Shown: positions 1 through 13,841 of the stretch, piece after piece
How positions within the stretch are numbered: position 1 is the first letter of the stretch
How the letters are laid out: every line of letters starts with the position of its first letter
From: Branchiostoma floridae
Lineage: Eukaryota > Chordata > Leptocardii > Amphioxiformes > Branchiostomatidae
NCBI RefSeq assembly: GCF_000003815.2
Contig: NC_049988.1
Span: 9,382,298 to 9,446,297 of the forward strand
Direction of reading: 5' to 3'
Length of the DNA stretch: 64,000 nucleotides
Position numbers and translations under genes: made by a program
The notes under the pieces: generated by a model
What the model was told of the DNA's origin: nothing
What the model saw: the letters and a program-made list of their open reading frames with translations, nothing else
Database searches by the model: none

Positions 1-85
1 TATCAAACTCTCCGGTGACCTGTTTGACTACCTTAACCGACTATATTCCCTGATCAGCTTTGATACTATCTTATGGCACCGTAGG

Positions 86-99
86 ATCTGCTTGGAGAT
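86..99. mobile_element. MITE end, ATCTGCTTGGAGAT (partial at window edge)
   Basis: Matches the right terminus of the MITE at 30707-30814; GGCACC and TTTGATAC sequences like those beside the 30.8-kb copy lie to the left. The other end is degenerate or outside the window. Confidence 0.45.
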
Positions 100-561
100 T
101 AGAATTTTATATGGAAAAGCTATGCATTTTTGTACGAACGTGACTGGATCTTTTCAGTTGAATTTTCCAGGCTCCTCCCCAGAAATAACGCTCGAATACA
201 AGACTGCCCTTGAGGGAAAATATTTGTGAAGTCGCTCCGTAAGTTCAGTAACACCGACCACAGGAAACAGGCGACTTTGTTTGCCTGTAAATTGTGTGTC
301 AACAAAGGACTTCCTCTGAAGAAGGGGTGTAATTTTTCCGCCGCGCGTGTTGGGGAGGGGCAGCGAAAAGGACCGTAGTTTGGACACAAATGATCTGTAA
401 ACACGTCCTCACGCTAACAGCCTCTCATTGATGTTTCCAGGAAGTTTGGTGAGCCACGCCCTTGAGCCACGCCCTTGAGTAATAATGGTTAGAAGAGATA
501 CTCCCAGCAGTACGACGTTCCAGCAAAACGTTATCGTGAAAAAGAACCGTCAATACAGCAA

Positions 562-773
562 TACTGTAAATGCATTTAAGTTCGCGGGGATTTAATTTCG
601 CGGTAGCGGGAAAATTGACTTTTCGAGGTGGTTTTAATTTCGTGGTAGCACCATGCACTGTAGTCTCTTACCTTTATGGAAAAATGGTCGCGGTGGTTTT
701 AAATTCGCGGTGAAGCGGCCGCCGCGAAAACCGCGAATATTAATCCACCGCGAACATTTCTGCATTTACAGTA
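562..773. mobile_element. palindromic MITE, TACTGTAAATGCA ends
   Basis: TACTGTAAATGCA at 562-574 is matched by its reverse complement at 761-773. The interior is a poorer palindrome built from TTCGCGG/CCGCGAA blocks. The outer TA dinucleotides would be the target duplication of a TA-specific (Tc1/mariner-like) transposase. No coding sequence is present. A half copy lies at about 42925-42989. Confidence 0.72.
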
Positions 774-1635
774 CTTGTCCGAGGGGCTAATTGCAACTGC
801 CAAAAAATGACAAAGGTAAACAGCATAGTAAGCAACTACTCTAGTCTTAAGTCGTCTACAGTATTTACAGGTTCTTTTCGCCCCCCTCTCTCTCCCTTTC
901 TCTCGTTCTTGCCATCCTGTTTTACATGATAGTAGAGCATAGAATTTGATATTGACATATTTCCTCTGCTGGTAGGGATTCCAGGAAACCTCGCTTAAAT
1001 CCATGAGTCAAGCGTCAACAGTAGAAATATGCATGCAGTATTTATAGCAAAATATCTGTGGGCGTGGATGAAATACCGTTTATGACATTATCTAAGCATC
1101 TAAGACCACCCATCGCCAGTTATCTTATATTATAAATGACAAAACTCCCATCGGTCCAACGTGAGTCTTCAGTATATCCCAGAGATTCGGACAATTTTAG
1201 TATGAAAGGAACGTAGGGAAGGGTGCAAATGCTTCGAAATCATGAAAAGCCCGCCAAGTTTTATACCCGAGTTGACAAAAAATAGAGAGCACTTGTAAGC
1301 GACATATGAAGTTGTACGAAGTGTATCATGCAAAAAAGAAAGAAAAATGACATAAAGGCGTGTAATATTCATAACAGTTCCAATTGGCAAGTGTAAGCGA
1401 AGTTGTTTCTCAATACAAGTAGATACTATGGTGTTAACGAGGAAAAAAGCCAAGTACAGTGCAGAAAAATATGATGTCAAATATTGCCAAAACAGCTGAC
1501 TCATTTCTGCGATGATTGACTCCGTCGGCACTTTAAAAGGAATGAGGGGAACGTTAGGTCCCGTTCTGGTGTTCCTCAAACCACGGGGGGAATGTTCACC
1601 AAAATTCCACCCTGACGGGCCCTTCCGTACCTCCT
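774..1635. other. no recognised gene
   Basis: Short frames on the minus strand only, none resembling a known protein. A second TACAGTATTTACAG-like fragment near 857 may be a decayed MITE end. Confidence 0.5.
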
Positions 1636-1649
1636 TCTACCAACACCAT

Positions 1650-1943
1650 TAGTTAAGTTAAACCCTTCCCGCGCCAAGGGCAGTGCCCATTTCTGGCGCA
1701 TAGGGCGGTGCCCATCTCTGTTTCGTTAGCCCTGGGCCACACACAACGAAATCACTACAGCAGGGGGCTAGTCCACTGGTAGTGGTGTATGTTCAACTTC
1801 CATACTCTTTCCCGAATGCTGAGTGCTAAGCAGAGAAAGCAGCATGTACCATTTTTATAGTCTTTGGTATGACTCGGCCGGGATCGAACTCACGACCTTC
1901 CGAATGCAAGGCGAACACTCTACCCACTAGGCCATTGCACCGG
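1650..1943 (-). mobile_element. tRNA-derived SINE, complete, with target-site duplication
   Basis: The minus strand begins with a tRNA-like head holding an A box TGGCCTAGTGG (1924-1934) and a B box GAGTTCGATCC (1881-1891), the internal RNA polymerase III promoter. The tRNA-like stems are degenerate (acceptor and T stems do not pair), so it is not a functional tRNA; the anticodon loop CTTGCAT hints at an Ala(TGC) origin. A SINE-like body follows, including GCTTAGCACTCAGCAT, which resembles a conserved central domain seen in some invertebrate SINEs (from memory, not confirmed), and it ends in TTAACTTAACTA. The 14-bp sequence TCTACCAACACCAT flanks it perfectly at 1636-1649 and 1944-1957, the target-site duplication expected of LINE-machinery retroposition. 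Confidence 0.88.
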
Positions 1944-1957
1944 TCTACCAACACCAT

Positions 1958-4900
1958 ACTGGCGCAAAAGTCCTTCAACAACCGGAAAAATGTTAAAGAG
2001 CTCTATTTCTTGGTAACATTGTAGTTTCTCAAAGAGGTCGAAAGCGACAGCTCGTTTGTATCACTCAGTAAAGAGGGACTGCAGAGACCAAGACGTCTGT
2101 TTTATTTCAGGAAATTTGATTTAACATCTAAGATAAGTCTTGTCACCAGCAAAGGACCTGAGACCCATAGTTTCAAGTCGACAATGAATGAAAGTCCGGC
2201 TAAACTCCTTTGTTGATGTCTCAGGCAGTGCACAGTTGTGTAATTCCTATGTAAAATATTTGTGTGTTTGGGGGGCTATGATAGGATTCTTAGCAAGAAA
2301 ATGGAGAATATCAAATTTCACGACAATAGGTGAGATATGCGAATGTAGACAGATTTTTGCATTCGCGTTCGTTGATGATCTTTCACGGTACACAGAAGAA
2401 TATACTTTCCGGAAAGTTGGTCCAGTACCCCTCAGTGACTGAGTGAGAAACAAAGTACGGTTTCACCATGCTGAAGCTCCATAGAACGGGCAAAGCGTCA
2501 CATAGGCTATAGGCACTGCACCTCAGCCAATACAGGTGCATTTCTAATCAATGGTGATGATGCCAATGCAAACACCGGGCAGTTCAGGGTTGGATGGGGT
2601 TGGGAGTAGCGTAGACTGCCAAGCGACACGCCGGAACCAGCCCCCATTGCCTGCCGTCAGCTGCCCATTGCGTGCCGTCAGATGAACAGGAACCATCGCG
2701 GACAGCCGCACTTGTCCCAAGCACCACTTCTGTAAACACAGATAAGGAAATGACTCAATTTGTTCTGTGACGAAAAGCACGTTTCCACACCCAGCCGCAC
2801 AGTCGTTTTGTCACAAGCAATAAAGATCCTCAGTCGGGCCTGAAACAGTCCAGGCGTTGGACGTAAGCCTCATAAAAGAACAGCAGTTTTGATCTTTATC
2901 GAACGAGTAGTCTAAAACCTGCTGTTGCTGTGTCTAGATTTCGAAGAAGTACCAAGTTTTAGATTATGATAAGATAACTTTAGAAAAGGCTTGCCACAAG
3001 GAATGACAAGGTCTAACTCTGTCATAAAAGATGTGTTATTGTCCAAGTCGTATATGGACATGTACAACGGAAAACTGTATGCATTATGCTATCTATACTG
3101 TCTTGAGACCACTTAAATTTTGCCGGAAACACAAACTGAAAATGCGCATCTTTTCTCATACTCATAGTTGATTCAAGCACAAAAAATACCTGTGCAACGA
3201 CGACGATCGTAAACGATGGTGTTTGGCGCATGTCCATAGCTGCAGTGTATTGTTCTTGTGTACTTCAATGTTCAGTTGTCATCGAGAAGACATGTGATTG
3301 TCTTACTGATTACTTTTTTGAGCTTGGAAATGGGTAAAATTTAAGCGAAAAACATATCAGTGTCATCTTCACCTGCACACTAAAATTGTAAAACTTTACG
3401 GTTCCATATGTCATATTTTCTCTTAATCTGTCTCTTCGTATGACACTGTCAGTCACAGTATTTTTATGGAAAATGGTCTCAGTGATCGCCTCATATTTTA
3501 TTGCCCACTCCGCCTGCACCAGGAGTCTGTTCTGTAAGTCACCACCACTGTCGGCACTGTCTCCATATCACAAAGGCCAAGCGGACCTAATCCGGAATGT
3601 TATCTGTCCTCAGAATCTTCGCCAGGACGCACGAGATGCCCCCTTTACGGTTATTATCTGTTGGGGAATCTTCTTCACCATGCACGCCATCCGCGAGGTG
3701 ATCGCTCAGCAAAAATGGCAGAAACCCCACCGTTTTGTGAGTAGCATTGCATCGTAGAAATCATCGTACTCCTCAAAATGAGATGTCATTACTATTAGAG
3801 CCGTTTGTTGGTGCATTGTTGATGGCATCTTCCTTACCAGAGCAGCGTTGCATGTAGTTTGGTGGCTTTCGGATTCCCAGAAAAAGGCAAGGTTGAACCT
3901 ATCCCGTGTTGTCCCCATTAAATCTTATCTGTCAGGTGATTAACAGCGAACTTCACAGTGCACTATCTATCTCTAGTTTACAACCATGGCCTGCTTCCTA
4001 GACAAGGGGTAAGCAGATGACCATCTAGCAGTATATTGTCGGTAAATAGGTTGAGGAAAGACCAGCCAAGGCCTATAATCGTTAGCCATCGTCATCTTTG
4101 CTTTCACCGCTGACAACGCAAGTTGGCATAATCACTGTCCTCTTCCACAATTTCCTATTGCATTTGCGTTATTTTGTCCTAACTTTCCAGTCGTCTTTAG
4201 GCTCCAATTTTGTAGTCGTTCTTCAGCCATTTGACTCCCATCATCATTAGTGACTCCCATACCCGATAGACATTTCCCCCGCCCAACTCCACCCCTCCCG
4301 GCGGCAAGTCTCCGCCGACCCCCACCTGTGCGGTACCTCAAAAGACGGACCATGAAATGGCCCTGCTGATTCCTGGCGCCAAATCGTCTGTCTCCATGGG
4401 TAATAGGCAGTTGATGTGGTCTCACATGGAGATAGTGTGTCAGGATGTCAAGCGGGCATCCTTAGAGGGCAGTTGATCATAAAGCAATCTTTTCATTTCT
4501 TGGCATCATTTATCCAACGATAGTTTCATTTTGCATCTGTTAGCTGTATCTCTTCGGTAGGTAATAAAGGTACCAACACAAGTAGATAATGATTTGATGA
4601 ATGATAAATTCGACAATATTGTCACTTTTACCACTCATGCCATGGTAGGAAAACGAATGGGTTTTGGAAAACCCCAATGTATTGAATGATCAAACATGAA
4701 CTTGTGATTTCCTTTTTGGAGGGTTATGATCAAATGATTGCGCTATCATAATTTTATTGGCTTTACTTGGCAACTTGCATTGTCGACATTGTGTTCAATG
4801 TGGTTTCTTTGTGTGAGAATTCTTCTGGTTAAGATACCATTTGGGAAGCGTCTTTCAACGGTCCGGTTCGCTTCAACCATCTTGGGGAAACCTCGCGTAT

Positions 4901-7900
4901 CTAGGTGATAGCTGAGAAAAGTCCCATTCCGACACATGGGACGGAACTGATTATAAAAGCAAAGAGACCTGTTAGATTCCCAGCATGGTTGAACTAACAG
5001 AAAAACTCTTCGCACTTCTGCTATTAGAAGGCCATTAGAGGCGCCGTGTCTTCTCATGGAGTTTTTGATCCTGCTCCAATGTGTTGTCGATCACTGCATC
5101 TATAGCTGTGATGCTTTTGTTGTTTTCATAACAAGCATATTAATATGGTTTCCCAGCCATCATAAACATATAAAACAATCCCATTGTCTTCTACACGGGT
5201 TGAAAGTTTATCTCTTTACTCTTTATTCAAAGAAAAGTTTTTGACAAATGCATCCCTGAATTGCTTTGATTCTTACAATCCAATCCACAGAGAAGACATA
5301 ACGACCACAATAGGACAAGAACACTGACATTACGTATACGACACGGTCTGCAACTGCCTATAGTTCAACCGTCCGGATAGGGTAGTGGAGAAGCGAATTC
5401 TCTCGCAAGATCCCCAAACACTTCACTCATGTCTGCCAGCGCTGTGACTGCACATACTACGGCATATTGTTCTAAATGCGAACCATGTCCTGCACTGTTT
5501 GAAGCAAAAATACGATTCCTATTTCTGACCAGGTTTGTGGGTCAAGTCCGCCCGTGTTGGGCGTGTGGACAAATCCAAAACACGCTGGAGAAATATAAAC
5601 CATACCGCCGTGTTCAAATGTGGTCCGCATATTCTCGAACAAATATGGGAATTTGTACCTGTAATAGTTTGCAGATAGTATGTAATGGAACCAAGCTTCT
5701 CCAACCGCGTCTGGCAGACGATTTTCAGTGGAATCATTTCCACAAGGCGCTGGTCTGAGTCCGACTTCCAGACGGAGGTCCGTCCGAACAGGTGGCAATG
5801 CCAGCCCCTGTGTGTATCGCCAGGCTGACGAACGAGTCGCTATCCTTACTGTAAAACGAGGAGCGACATACAGATCTGCATTTGCACGATACACGCGGCT
5901 TTTGATCCAATATAAACGTCATTGGCCAGGCTCATGTCCAGATTAAAACCCTCGTTGATAGTTTGTTCCAGATATGTCAAATGTTTTACTTAACGTTTAG
6001 TCAATTGTCTAGGATACAGAACGCGTATGTCACCAAATAAATCAAAAGTCCTCTAGACTACTATGGCGATAATGGTGGAGAATAACGCGCTTCCTTTGCA
6101 AGTGAACATGTTCTTCTATGTATGTACTATTCTACTAGTATGGTCCGCCGGTGTGCTTCAATCCCGACTACCTACCTACCTATGGTCTGTAGTGCGTCTG
6201 GACTCCGGAAAATGCGCCCTACAATCTCTGGTATTTGTAACACGTAACTATTGGGACCAGGTTGAATTATCTGAAGCACGCCTAACCTGTTCACTGGGGA
6301 CCCTGTTACGACGTGCTCCTAAAAATTCTACCAACCTGCGATTCAAACACTGTTGAAGAAAGGGACACCTGATGTGAAAGTGACATGCTGCCCGAAGACA
6401 CACATACCTGTCTTAAGGGCAGAAGCGTTCCTTCCCTCAGGACACAGAGTCTAATCATCTCAAGACGGTCCTGTCTTGATCTGTGCTCGTACGAGAAAGC
6501 AGTGATGGTTTCAATTATCTTGGACTGGCATATCTCACATACCTCTGGTCGTATCATGTCTGGAGAAAATCTTCCTTATCATTATGTTTTTCTAATATTT
6601 CTCTTCCTATTAAATGTCTTGATCATCATCATGACACACTTATGTAATCATCTATCTTATGGTATTACAATTTCCATACTTCATTTGGTCATCAGCTCTG
6701 AACGATAGGGGGGAAATATCATTGTCATTGCGTCCGTTTTGTATAGAAAGATGTGGCAAGAGTGTTGGGCGATTTTTGCATAGAATGCTTGTATGAAAAA
6801 AAAAAACGTTACTTTCCATTCTCCAACGTTGAGAAAGTGTTAGTGTGGACATACCAGTTCAATGCCGGTGAAGCTTTAAAGAAAGTTCCGATTGCTTTGA
6901 ATGTAATGATTATCTATTCCATAGAAACTTTGATAGAAGAATATGGTTTATAGGGCCCTTTAGAGAACGGTGAGGTAGGAATGCAAGAGCTGGAGAAATT
7001 AGACATTTTCACATCATTATTGTTGATATTGCATAATGACATTTCCTTTGGCAGATTTTCATTAGTGTGTGCGTTTACCAAATCAAGGAGGTTAAATCAA
7101 ACATTATTACATAAGTGAACACATTTTGCTTACAAATAGTTAGAATTTGGAAACCAACAACTGAACAACAACAGAGTCCCCGGCACAACCACTTGTTAGG
7201 AGACCGCCGGTAGCATGTTTATATCGTGTTACCGAGAGGCACGCGAACATGCCCGGGGCGGTCGGTGTGTACACGGTACTGACCCGCCTGGCCCTGGGGA
7301 CAGCCCGCCGAAATCACTTCAAGATGGGCCTCAGAAAACCGCGGCAATGAACTGGTAAAGACCAGGCCCGTTTTAGTCAGTCTATCACGAGTTTCAACCT
7401 TTCAAATCAGTAATGGGCAGGCAACGTTAATACCAGCCTCGTCGTGTGAACGAAAACATCCTTTGCTTTCTTCCTCATTGTTGACATGATCAAGTCTATT
7501 TATTATTATTATCAAAGGCATATTAGTTTTGATGATTATCAAGTTTGGGTTTGAAAAGTAGAGTAAAGTAGAGACACAGGGAATTTCATTTCAAGTCTTT
7601 GGGATATGATTGGGAACCATAGACACTGTTTGATCATAAAGGTATTTGCTTTTAATTATGATTAGCTTTTCTGAATTCATTGCGTCTCCCGAAAAGTGTC
7701 CAGTGTTTTATCTTCGTTGATAGACCTATCCGCCTCATTGAAATTTTACGTCTGTCGCATGTTCACATTCATGAGTCCAACAATTGCCAAAGAAGTGGCA
7801 TTTCCTATAGGCAGTTTTATGTATTTTATATTAAAGAGTTGAGTAGAGAGTTCTTCAGTTGGGTACGAGTGCATTGCGCTCCAGTTGGAACCTGTACTCT

Positions 7901-10544
7901 TTAGGCCCTTTCGACCCTTCATTCAACACACTTTCAAGTTCGTCTTATGATATATCGTGTCGCCGGTGCCTTGCGTGAGAAAGTCTATAGAGTCCCAAAA
8001 CCGAGTTACTATTAGGGGATGTAAATTTGTCTGATGTTCAACAACTTCGGACGTACGGGCAGTGGTTAAATGGCATATTGAAAACGTTTGAATGTCAAGT
8101 TAACATATCACGCGTACATGTACATATGTACTTGTTTTATCTGGGGACGTTGATAACTTCCGACATAGTATTCCTGACCTGGCACGGTTTTAGCTGGTGT
8201 AGCTGGCAGTATTCGTTAGGGAACTGATTGTGCACATTTAGGCTAGAAGGAGAGGAATAGAAAAAGGTAAAGATTTCTGTGTAGTTTCCTGGTTCTTTCT
8301 ATATAGTTCAGAGAATCCTGACAATTGCTTCAAGATGTGCGTGGGAGAGGCGGAGGATCAACCAGGAGGAGGTCAGTGACCTTCATAACCTCTGACCTCC
8401 GCGCACGAACCGTAGCTGTTCCGGCCAAGTAGCGTAATTGAGGTAGGAGCTATTGACGAACCCTCTGCCCCAAGCTGACACAGGGACCTCCGCGAACAAC
8501 CAGCGTGCATTTAAACTTGACACGAGTTTCCCTTACACCGTTGGACCGTGACGGACATTTGCTCGGGCCCTATGCAATCACCCTGAAGGGCTATTTCTAA
8601 TCTTAGCATCAAAGTTCATCTGTGTTGGTAAATGACATTATGGATAAACTAAACTTTAACTAACCAATACTAAAATTGATAGGGACTTACCCCAAATTTT
8701 CGGCCGACTCGTCAGCCTTGTTCACGGAATGGACCCGTCTACTGTAGCTTCCGGAACGTGACGTCAGAGACACGTGACTGCAACAGAGGGTCATAAATGT
8801 CAGATAACCTGTGTCGCCCCCCGTCTATTTCTAATCTGCTAACTTCAGTTCCACATGAAAAGCTACAATAGTTTGATAGATGTTGAGGCCAATGCTCATC
8901 ACATTCCATTCGTTCTATCGATGATTTAGCAAACATGGGCTTGTTATGGTATAAACAACGAATCTCCAATTATGGTGATTTAAAAACAGATTCAAATTCC
9001 AACATGTTTCTTCTATCATGATTTTGTTTATAGTCATTCGAAACTCATTCAACCTAATGGCTAGGAAACCGGTCATTTAAGTAGATAAAAGGTTATATGC
9101 ACAAAGCTGAAGAACAATGGCAATCGTGCTAACAAGAGTGAATGCAACTGTTTAACACTGTCAAGGTTTAATAAAAAGGGATTTCGCTTGGGTTGAAAAG
9201 TTGAAACTTCTCTTTCAGCTGCTGAGGAACTTGGACAGTAACAGTTGTCGCCATGGCAACGCAGTGCGTACGTACGCACCACATCCTCTGTCTGTGGCCC
9301 TTTGACTGAGGTGCATATGTACGTACAAGTGGCTTGACCCGGAACCTAGTCTCATTTTCTCTAGGGGAGGTGCTAATATTGAAAGGAAATCCCAATGAGA
9401 GTTAGAAAGTAATCTAACCATAGAGAATGAGCTAGACTGCCACACCAAACTTTATAGTGTCGTGAAAGTCGGATTCAACTGTAGATTCAAGGTGCAAGAT
9501 GCAGAAATGTTGCGCGTCAGACATTGGGCATGGACATTCCTTGCACTTAAACAATCATAGAGTTTATGTATCGGAAACATCATCATTTTCACAGTACAGG
9601 CAGAACAATTAATGTTTAAGTCAGTCTGAAGGGTTTCCAAACCGCAGTAGTGGTACTTGTACTACTTGCACAGTAAATCGTCTATGATGTGTAGACGCGT
9701 GCCAATGATGGTTCTGCCACACGTAGGCTGTTCAAATTCTAAAAACAACACAACATGCGGCCAGACGTTAAATCAATTTCACCACACGAACAGTATATAG
9801 ATCTAGATCTTGTATCATCAAGCAAAACTGACTTTTGGTAAATGAGAAGAATAACCCAGTCTACTTAACATAGGTAGATCGTCCTTGGGTGATCATCAGA
9901 TCTCTTCCTCAATCACACCAAATATATGACATCATGTCAAAGGATATTAATTTTGAAATCACGGATCTAGCAAATTGTTAGCTTAACTTCAAGGCGCGTG
10001 ACCCGCACGCTTCGCCTGAGAATTGAAAACTTGGCCGGGTATCTGTCGGGCTCTTTAGCCGCACCTCAGACGACCCTGCACGTTCTGTGTGAGACGGTCG
10101 CTCATGTTTCAATACCGGAGCCGAGAGAGTTTCGATGACAAAGGTTATGTGGGACGGTTGGAACAACTAGTCAGTAATATTACTCAATGATACTATCCTC
10201 GAGGTGGGTGGCCGAGTCTTGGACCAAGTTGCTTAGACTTAGCCGAACATATGAAGGCAAAAGATAGGACTTTTGTTTGAAAATTTTGTTTGAAGGATTG
10301 CTCTTGGGACTACTGTATTCTGTATTCATTGTTTTCGCACGCTAGTGCATTGTAAGCTATCATGCTAGACGAGGGCAAGAGATCTTTCATGAGGTTTTCT
10401 TATACTATGCTTCAGAACAACTCCGCTTAAAACATCCAGGCGTTGTGATACACCTGTCTTTGAGACACTTCTTGACTGTAGTAGTAGTAGTCCGCTGTCA
10501 CTGAGTTGGAGTTGAAATAGAGCTACACTTGGTCAAGGTATACA
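1958..10544. other. no recognised gene; sparse small repeats
   Basis: All frames are short and none looks like a known protein. Visible items are the CAAGGAGGTTA motif at 7084 and a 16-bp perfect palindrome GTGCGTACGTACGCAC at 9264-9279. Otherwise I see nothing definite. Confidence 0.5.
7084..7094. repeat. dispersed CAAGGAGGTTA motif, solo copy
   Basis: This 11-mer recurs at 32289-32299, 35086-35096 and as both arms of the hairpin at 45264-45292, far above chance for 64 kb. It is probably the end of a small foldback element; this copy has no visible partner arm. Confidence 0.4.
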
Positions 10545-10615
10545 TACCTACCTACCTAGTCCCTTGACCTCCTGGTCGTTGGGGGGGGGGGGGGGGGGGC
10601 AAGGTAGACAAGAAG
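10545..10615 (+). repeat. dispersed CCTACCTACCTAGTCCCTTG repeat with poly-G tract
   Basis: A run of about 38 bases (TACCTACCTACCTAGT, CCCTTGACCT, then GGTCGTTGG) recurs with few changes at 24077-24114. Here it is followed by a 19-base G tract (10581-10599) and then AAGGTAG, which pairs weakly with the left arm. The G tract is a likely length-variable and error-prone site. Confidence 0.6.
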
Positions 10616-11927
10616 ATGGAGAGTTGTCTCCAGGACCGTCTGTATGTATACGCTGGAATGCAGTTATCAATGCACAGAGGCCCGTTGTTACAGATTGTAG
10701 CCTTACATTGCCTTACGTTTCATTATTTCCCGTATAGCGAACGTTGGCGCGCAAACAGACAAATCTATATATGTTGTTCTAGGAGTAGGCCAACCGCCAC
10801 CACCTGTTCCGGCCCGTGCCAGGGTTATGCTATCGGCGGCGCGGGTTCGGGTTTCTCCGTTTGCCCTCGGCACGCGCCCGCCCGGCTTACAGCATCGCGC
10901 AGCAAAACGTTTGTGTTGTGTACACAAAGAACCGCAGAGACCTCCGCCTAATCGAATCAAGATGAGACGCTGGAGGAAAGAGTGCGGGGCTGGCGGTGTT
11001 CCTTGGCGGGGGCAATTGTGATCTGAACCCCGAGAAACTTGGAGACGCGGCCGGCGACACAGACTGTGTAGGCCGTCGACGGTTGCAGAACATTGAATTG
11101 AAGTAGAGCTATTGGGGGGTCGTGCCACAAGTGTATTGGTACAAGTGTTTTAGGTAGTTCGTGCAAAAGAGTTCACTTGATATATGGAAAATGGAATAAA
11201 TGCACATATTTTGTTTTGCAATCTGATAATTCATGAGGATTAGGACTTTAAAAATGAGAGGGAGGAGGACCGCATCATAGTGTGGGCGTGTCAGTAAGGC
11301 TTGGTACTGATTGGTTGGCTGTTCTTACATGTACAATACTGATGCGGGCTAGAACGAGTCTTACAAACTTGTGTAGGAGGCATGCATTTTGAAAACTGTA
11401 TTGTTGACATGTGACCACTATAGTAAATTTCTTCCCACAGGTTGGTACAAACATACACGAAGAAGCAGGCGACCACAATAGAAGCACGTGGCTTTCCCAA
11501 CCGCCTCCCTAACACTTACCGTGCCTAGCAAAACACGTCCGTTATCTTACGCCACGCATCATGCGACTTACACTCCGCTGATCGTGACCTTTACCCCCAA
11601 GACCACAGATCTCCTTTCGCCCGAAGGCGCCGTGTGTCATCAGGGGTCAGTCGCTGTCACCTAGGGCGGCTCTTCAAAGGGGAGGGATACATAGCTGACA
11701 TGGTCGATCTCTCCGTCACCCCTATTATTACCGCTACAGTCTGGGAAAGAGCAAGGATGCGAATGGAACATCACTGAGTCATGGAGCTAAATAGGAACAC
11801 TCACACACTTCCGTCATTTTACGAATAGATGGACGTCATATTGGGGGTTGTGATATAAACCAAAGAGGATGCAATTCGTCTTCATCATGATACAGACAGG
11901 ACGAGTTAAGTTAAGTAAAGTCGAGTT

Positions 11928-12138
11928 AGTCTCCAAGCAGATGTGTCAGCTGGATGAAAAAAAGAGATCTAGAAGGAAGAATTGGGCCAAATAGAGTTGC
12001 TATGGGATTTCAGTCAGTCTTTTGCACAAATTGCAGTCCATCCAGCCATCAGTTCACTCCTACTAACTAGACTTTATTTCTAACTTGGCCAAAGTCGCCT
12101 ATTACTATTCGGCCAGGTCGGAGTCTGTCGGTAGAGAC
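11928..12138. mobile_element. MITE copy 1, AGTCTCCAAGCAGA start
   Basis: It starts AGTCTCCAAGCAGA and ends GGTAGAGAC. It aligns along its length with 36561-36779, sharing GTCAGCTGGATGAAAA, CAGTCTTTTGCA, TGGCCAAAGTC and CCTATTACTATTC. No reading frame is conserved between the copies, so this is a non-autonomous element of unknown parent. Confidence 0.68.
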
Positions 12139-13825
12139 GGCAGTTGAGTCTCGATCAATTTTCATGCTGATAACAGGATATGATAAACATTTCACTAGCA
12201 CTCTCATTGATATTGCCATTTTTGGAACCATTACATTTCAAATATGACTTGTTCTGGCCTCTCATGTAAAGAAGCGCTTTTATAAAATGGCGTGAATTGT
12301 GAAACTGATGATCATTTAAAAGGGTAGGTCTCTGGCACCCCGCCTGTTTACGTGTGTCTCTGCTCCCCGCTGGGGACTCAGATGCTGCGGCCAGCGGCCC
12401 ATCAAAGAATTCCAAAATCAGTCCAAATTATCAATTAACACGAGATTCTCCGGGAGAAAGTCTCGCGAACCCACAGGAATTCCCAGCCGAGATTCTACGG
12501 GTTTCGGATGTGCCGTCCGTCTGTGCCCGTCCCTGTCTGAAGGGGAGTCACCTGTCCTGTCCTGTCAACTAAATAGCCACTTCTCAGGATTCCAAGAAAC
12601 ATACGCAAATCTTTCAATGAAATCAGTTAAAAATACAGTATTCCTTTGTGTAAATTTCTTCACGGAAAAGCGTATGACTTTGTCTTCGCCTTTAATTTGA
12701 TGTAATGATGGATCTATGATGTACATTTTTTTAGCGATGAGGGTATATTGATGAGACCCAAAGGCAACTTGACAGAGGGCTTTGTTTCTGTCAGCGACCG
12801 CTGTCGTGTTCATTTTCCTTTAGCAAATACGTTATGGAGGATGGCATTGGATGATGCGTTATGACAAGTTAAATAGATGGACGTATTTGCCAAAAGAAAA
12901 TGACAGAAGGTAGATTTGGAAGTTTTGCTGTTTACATGTAATATAGAATCATTATAATGTGGATTGCATGCACGACACTTCGTCGAAAAAATGTTTGGTT
13001 CCTTTTCTTGGTGGTCGCTAGAATGAGTAATCATTTTCAAAGTTCAAGTTGTGCCTAGAGCTTTGAAGTTCTGCGCTTTAATTTCGTGGCCTCTCAATTA
13101 CTTCTGTAAAAGTAAACTTGACGCAGTGGGGATCTTGTTTTGTGTGATATAGTATATCCAATTACAAGGACCCCCATCCCGACGGCTTGTAGTGTGTTGT
13201 AGAAATACTAAAACTATGAACATTCGTAGGTGTGTTCGTTAGTCCGTCAGTGTCCTGACTCATCTTCGAAGTCACGCAGGTATCAATCATCATGACCATC
13301 AGTTGTCATGGTGACGTTTGACACGTGATTGATGAGCAAGGGTCCAGACGAGTTGGCGCCGAGACGCCGCATGAGCTCGGTTCTTGAGTAAATCAATTTC
13401 CCCGAGACGCGCTTTGTCCCTGCGGGTCGGGACCGCAGAACCAGGTCACTGCTGCTGTTTTTCTGTTGTTGGAAGATGTCAGCAAATGAGAGAAAATGGC
13501 TATTTTTCTGTCCCTCTACATTAGCCTCCAAAGCAGGCGTCTTAGTTGGCATTATTGATCTTTATTGTAGGGATTAATGTTCCCTACCAAAGGAGCCTGC
13601 CCCGGAGGCTATGTCTTGCAGCTCTGATAGCTTGCTGCGGCTTTCTCGAAATGACTTTGTAGAAAGGACAAATGGTCAAATACAACAGCTGTATGAGAGA
13701 AATACCCCTTTCTTCGTAGCATATGAGAAAAAAGGTGTGTAAATGGACAACATATTAATTTTGATATTAGTTATTACTGAGTATGGGACTTGAAGTAGTC
13801 TTAGCGTGGCCGGGACTACCACCCT

Positions 13826-13841
13826 CCCCCCCCCCCCCCCC
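13826..13841 (+). repeat. 16-base C tract
   Basis: An uninterrupted poly-C run. No element ends are visible around it. Confidence 0.85.

Noticed and set aside
1868-1943. Functional tRNA gene on the minus strand
   Set aside because: A and B boxes are good, but the acceptor and T stems do not pair, and it continues into a SINE body flanked by a target duplication.
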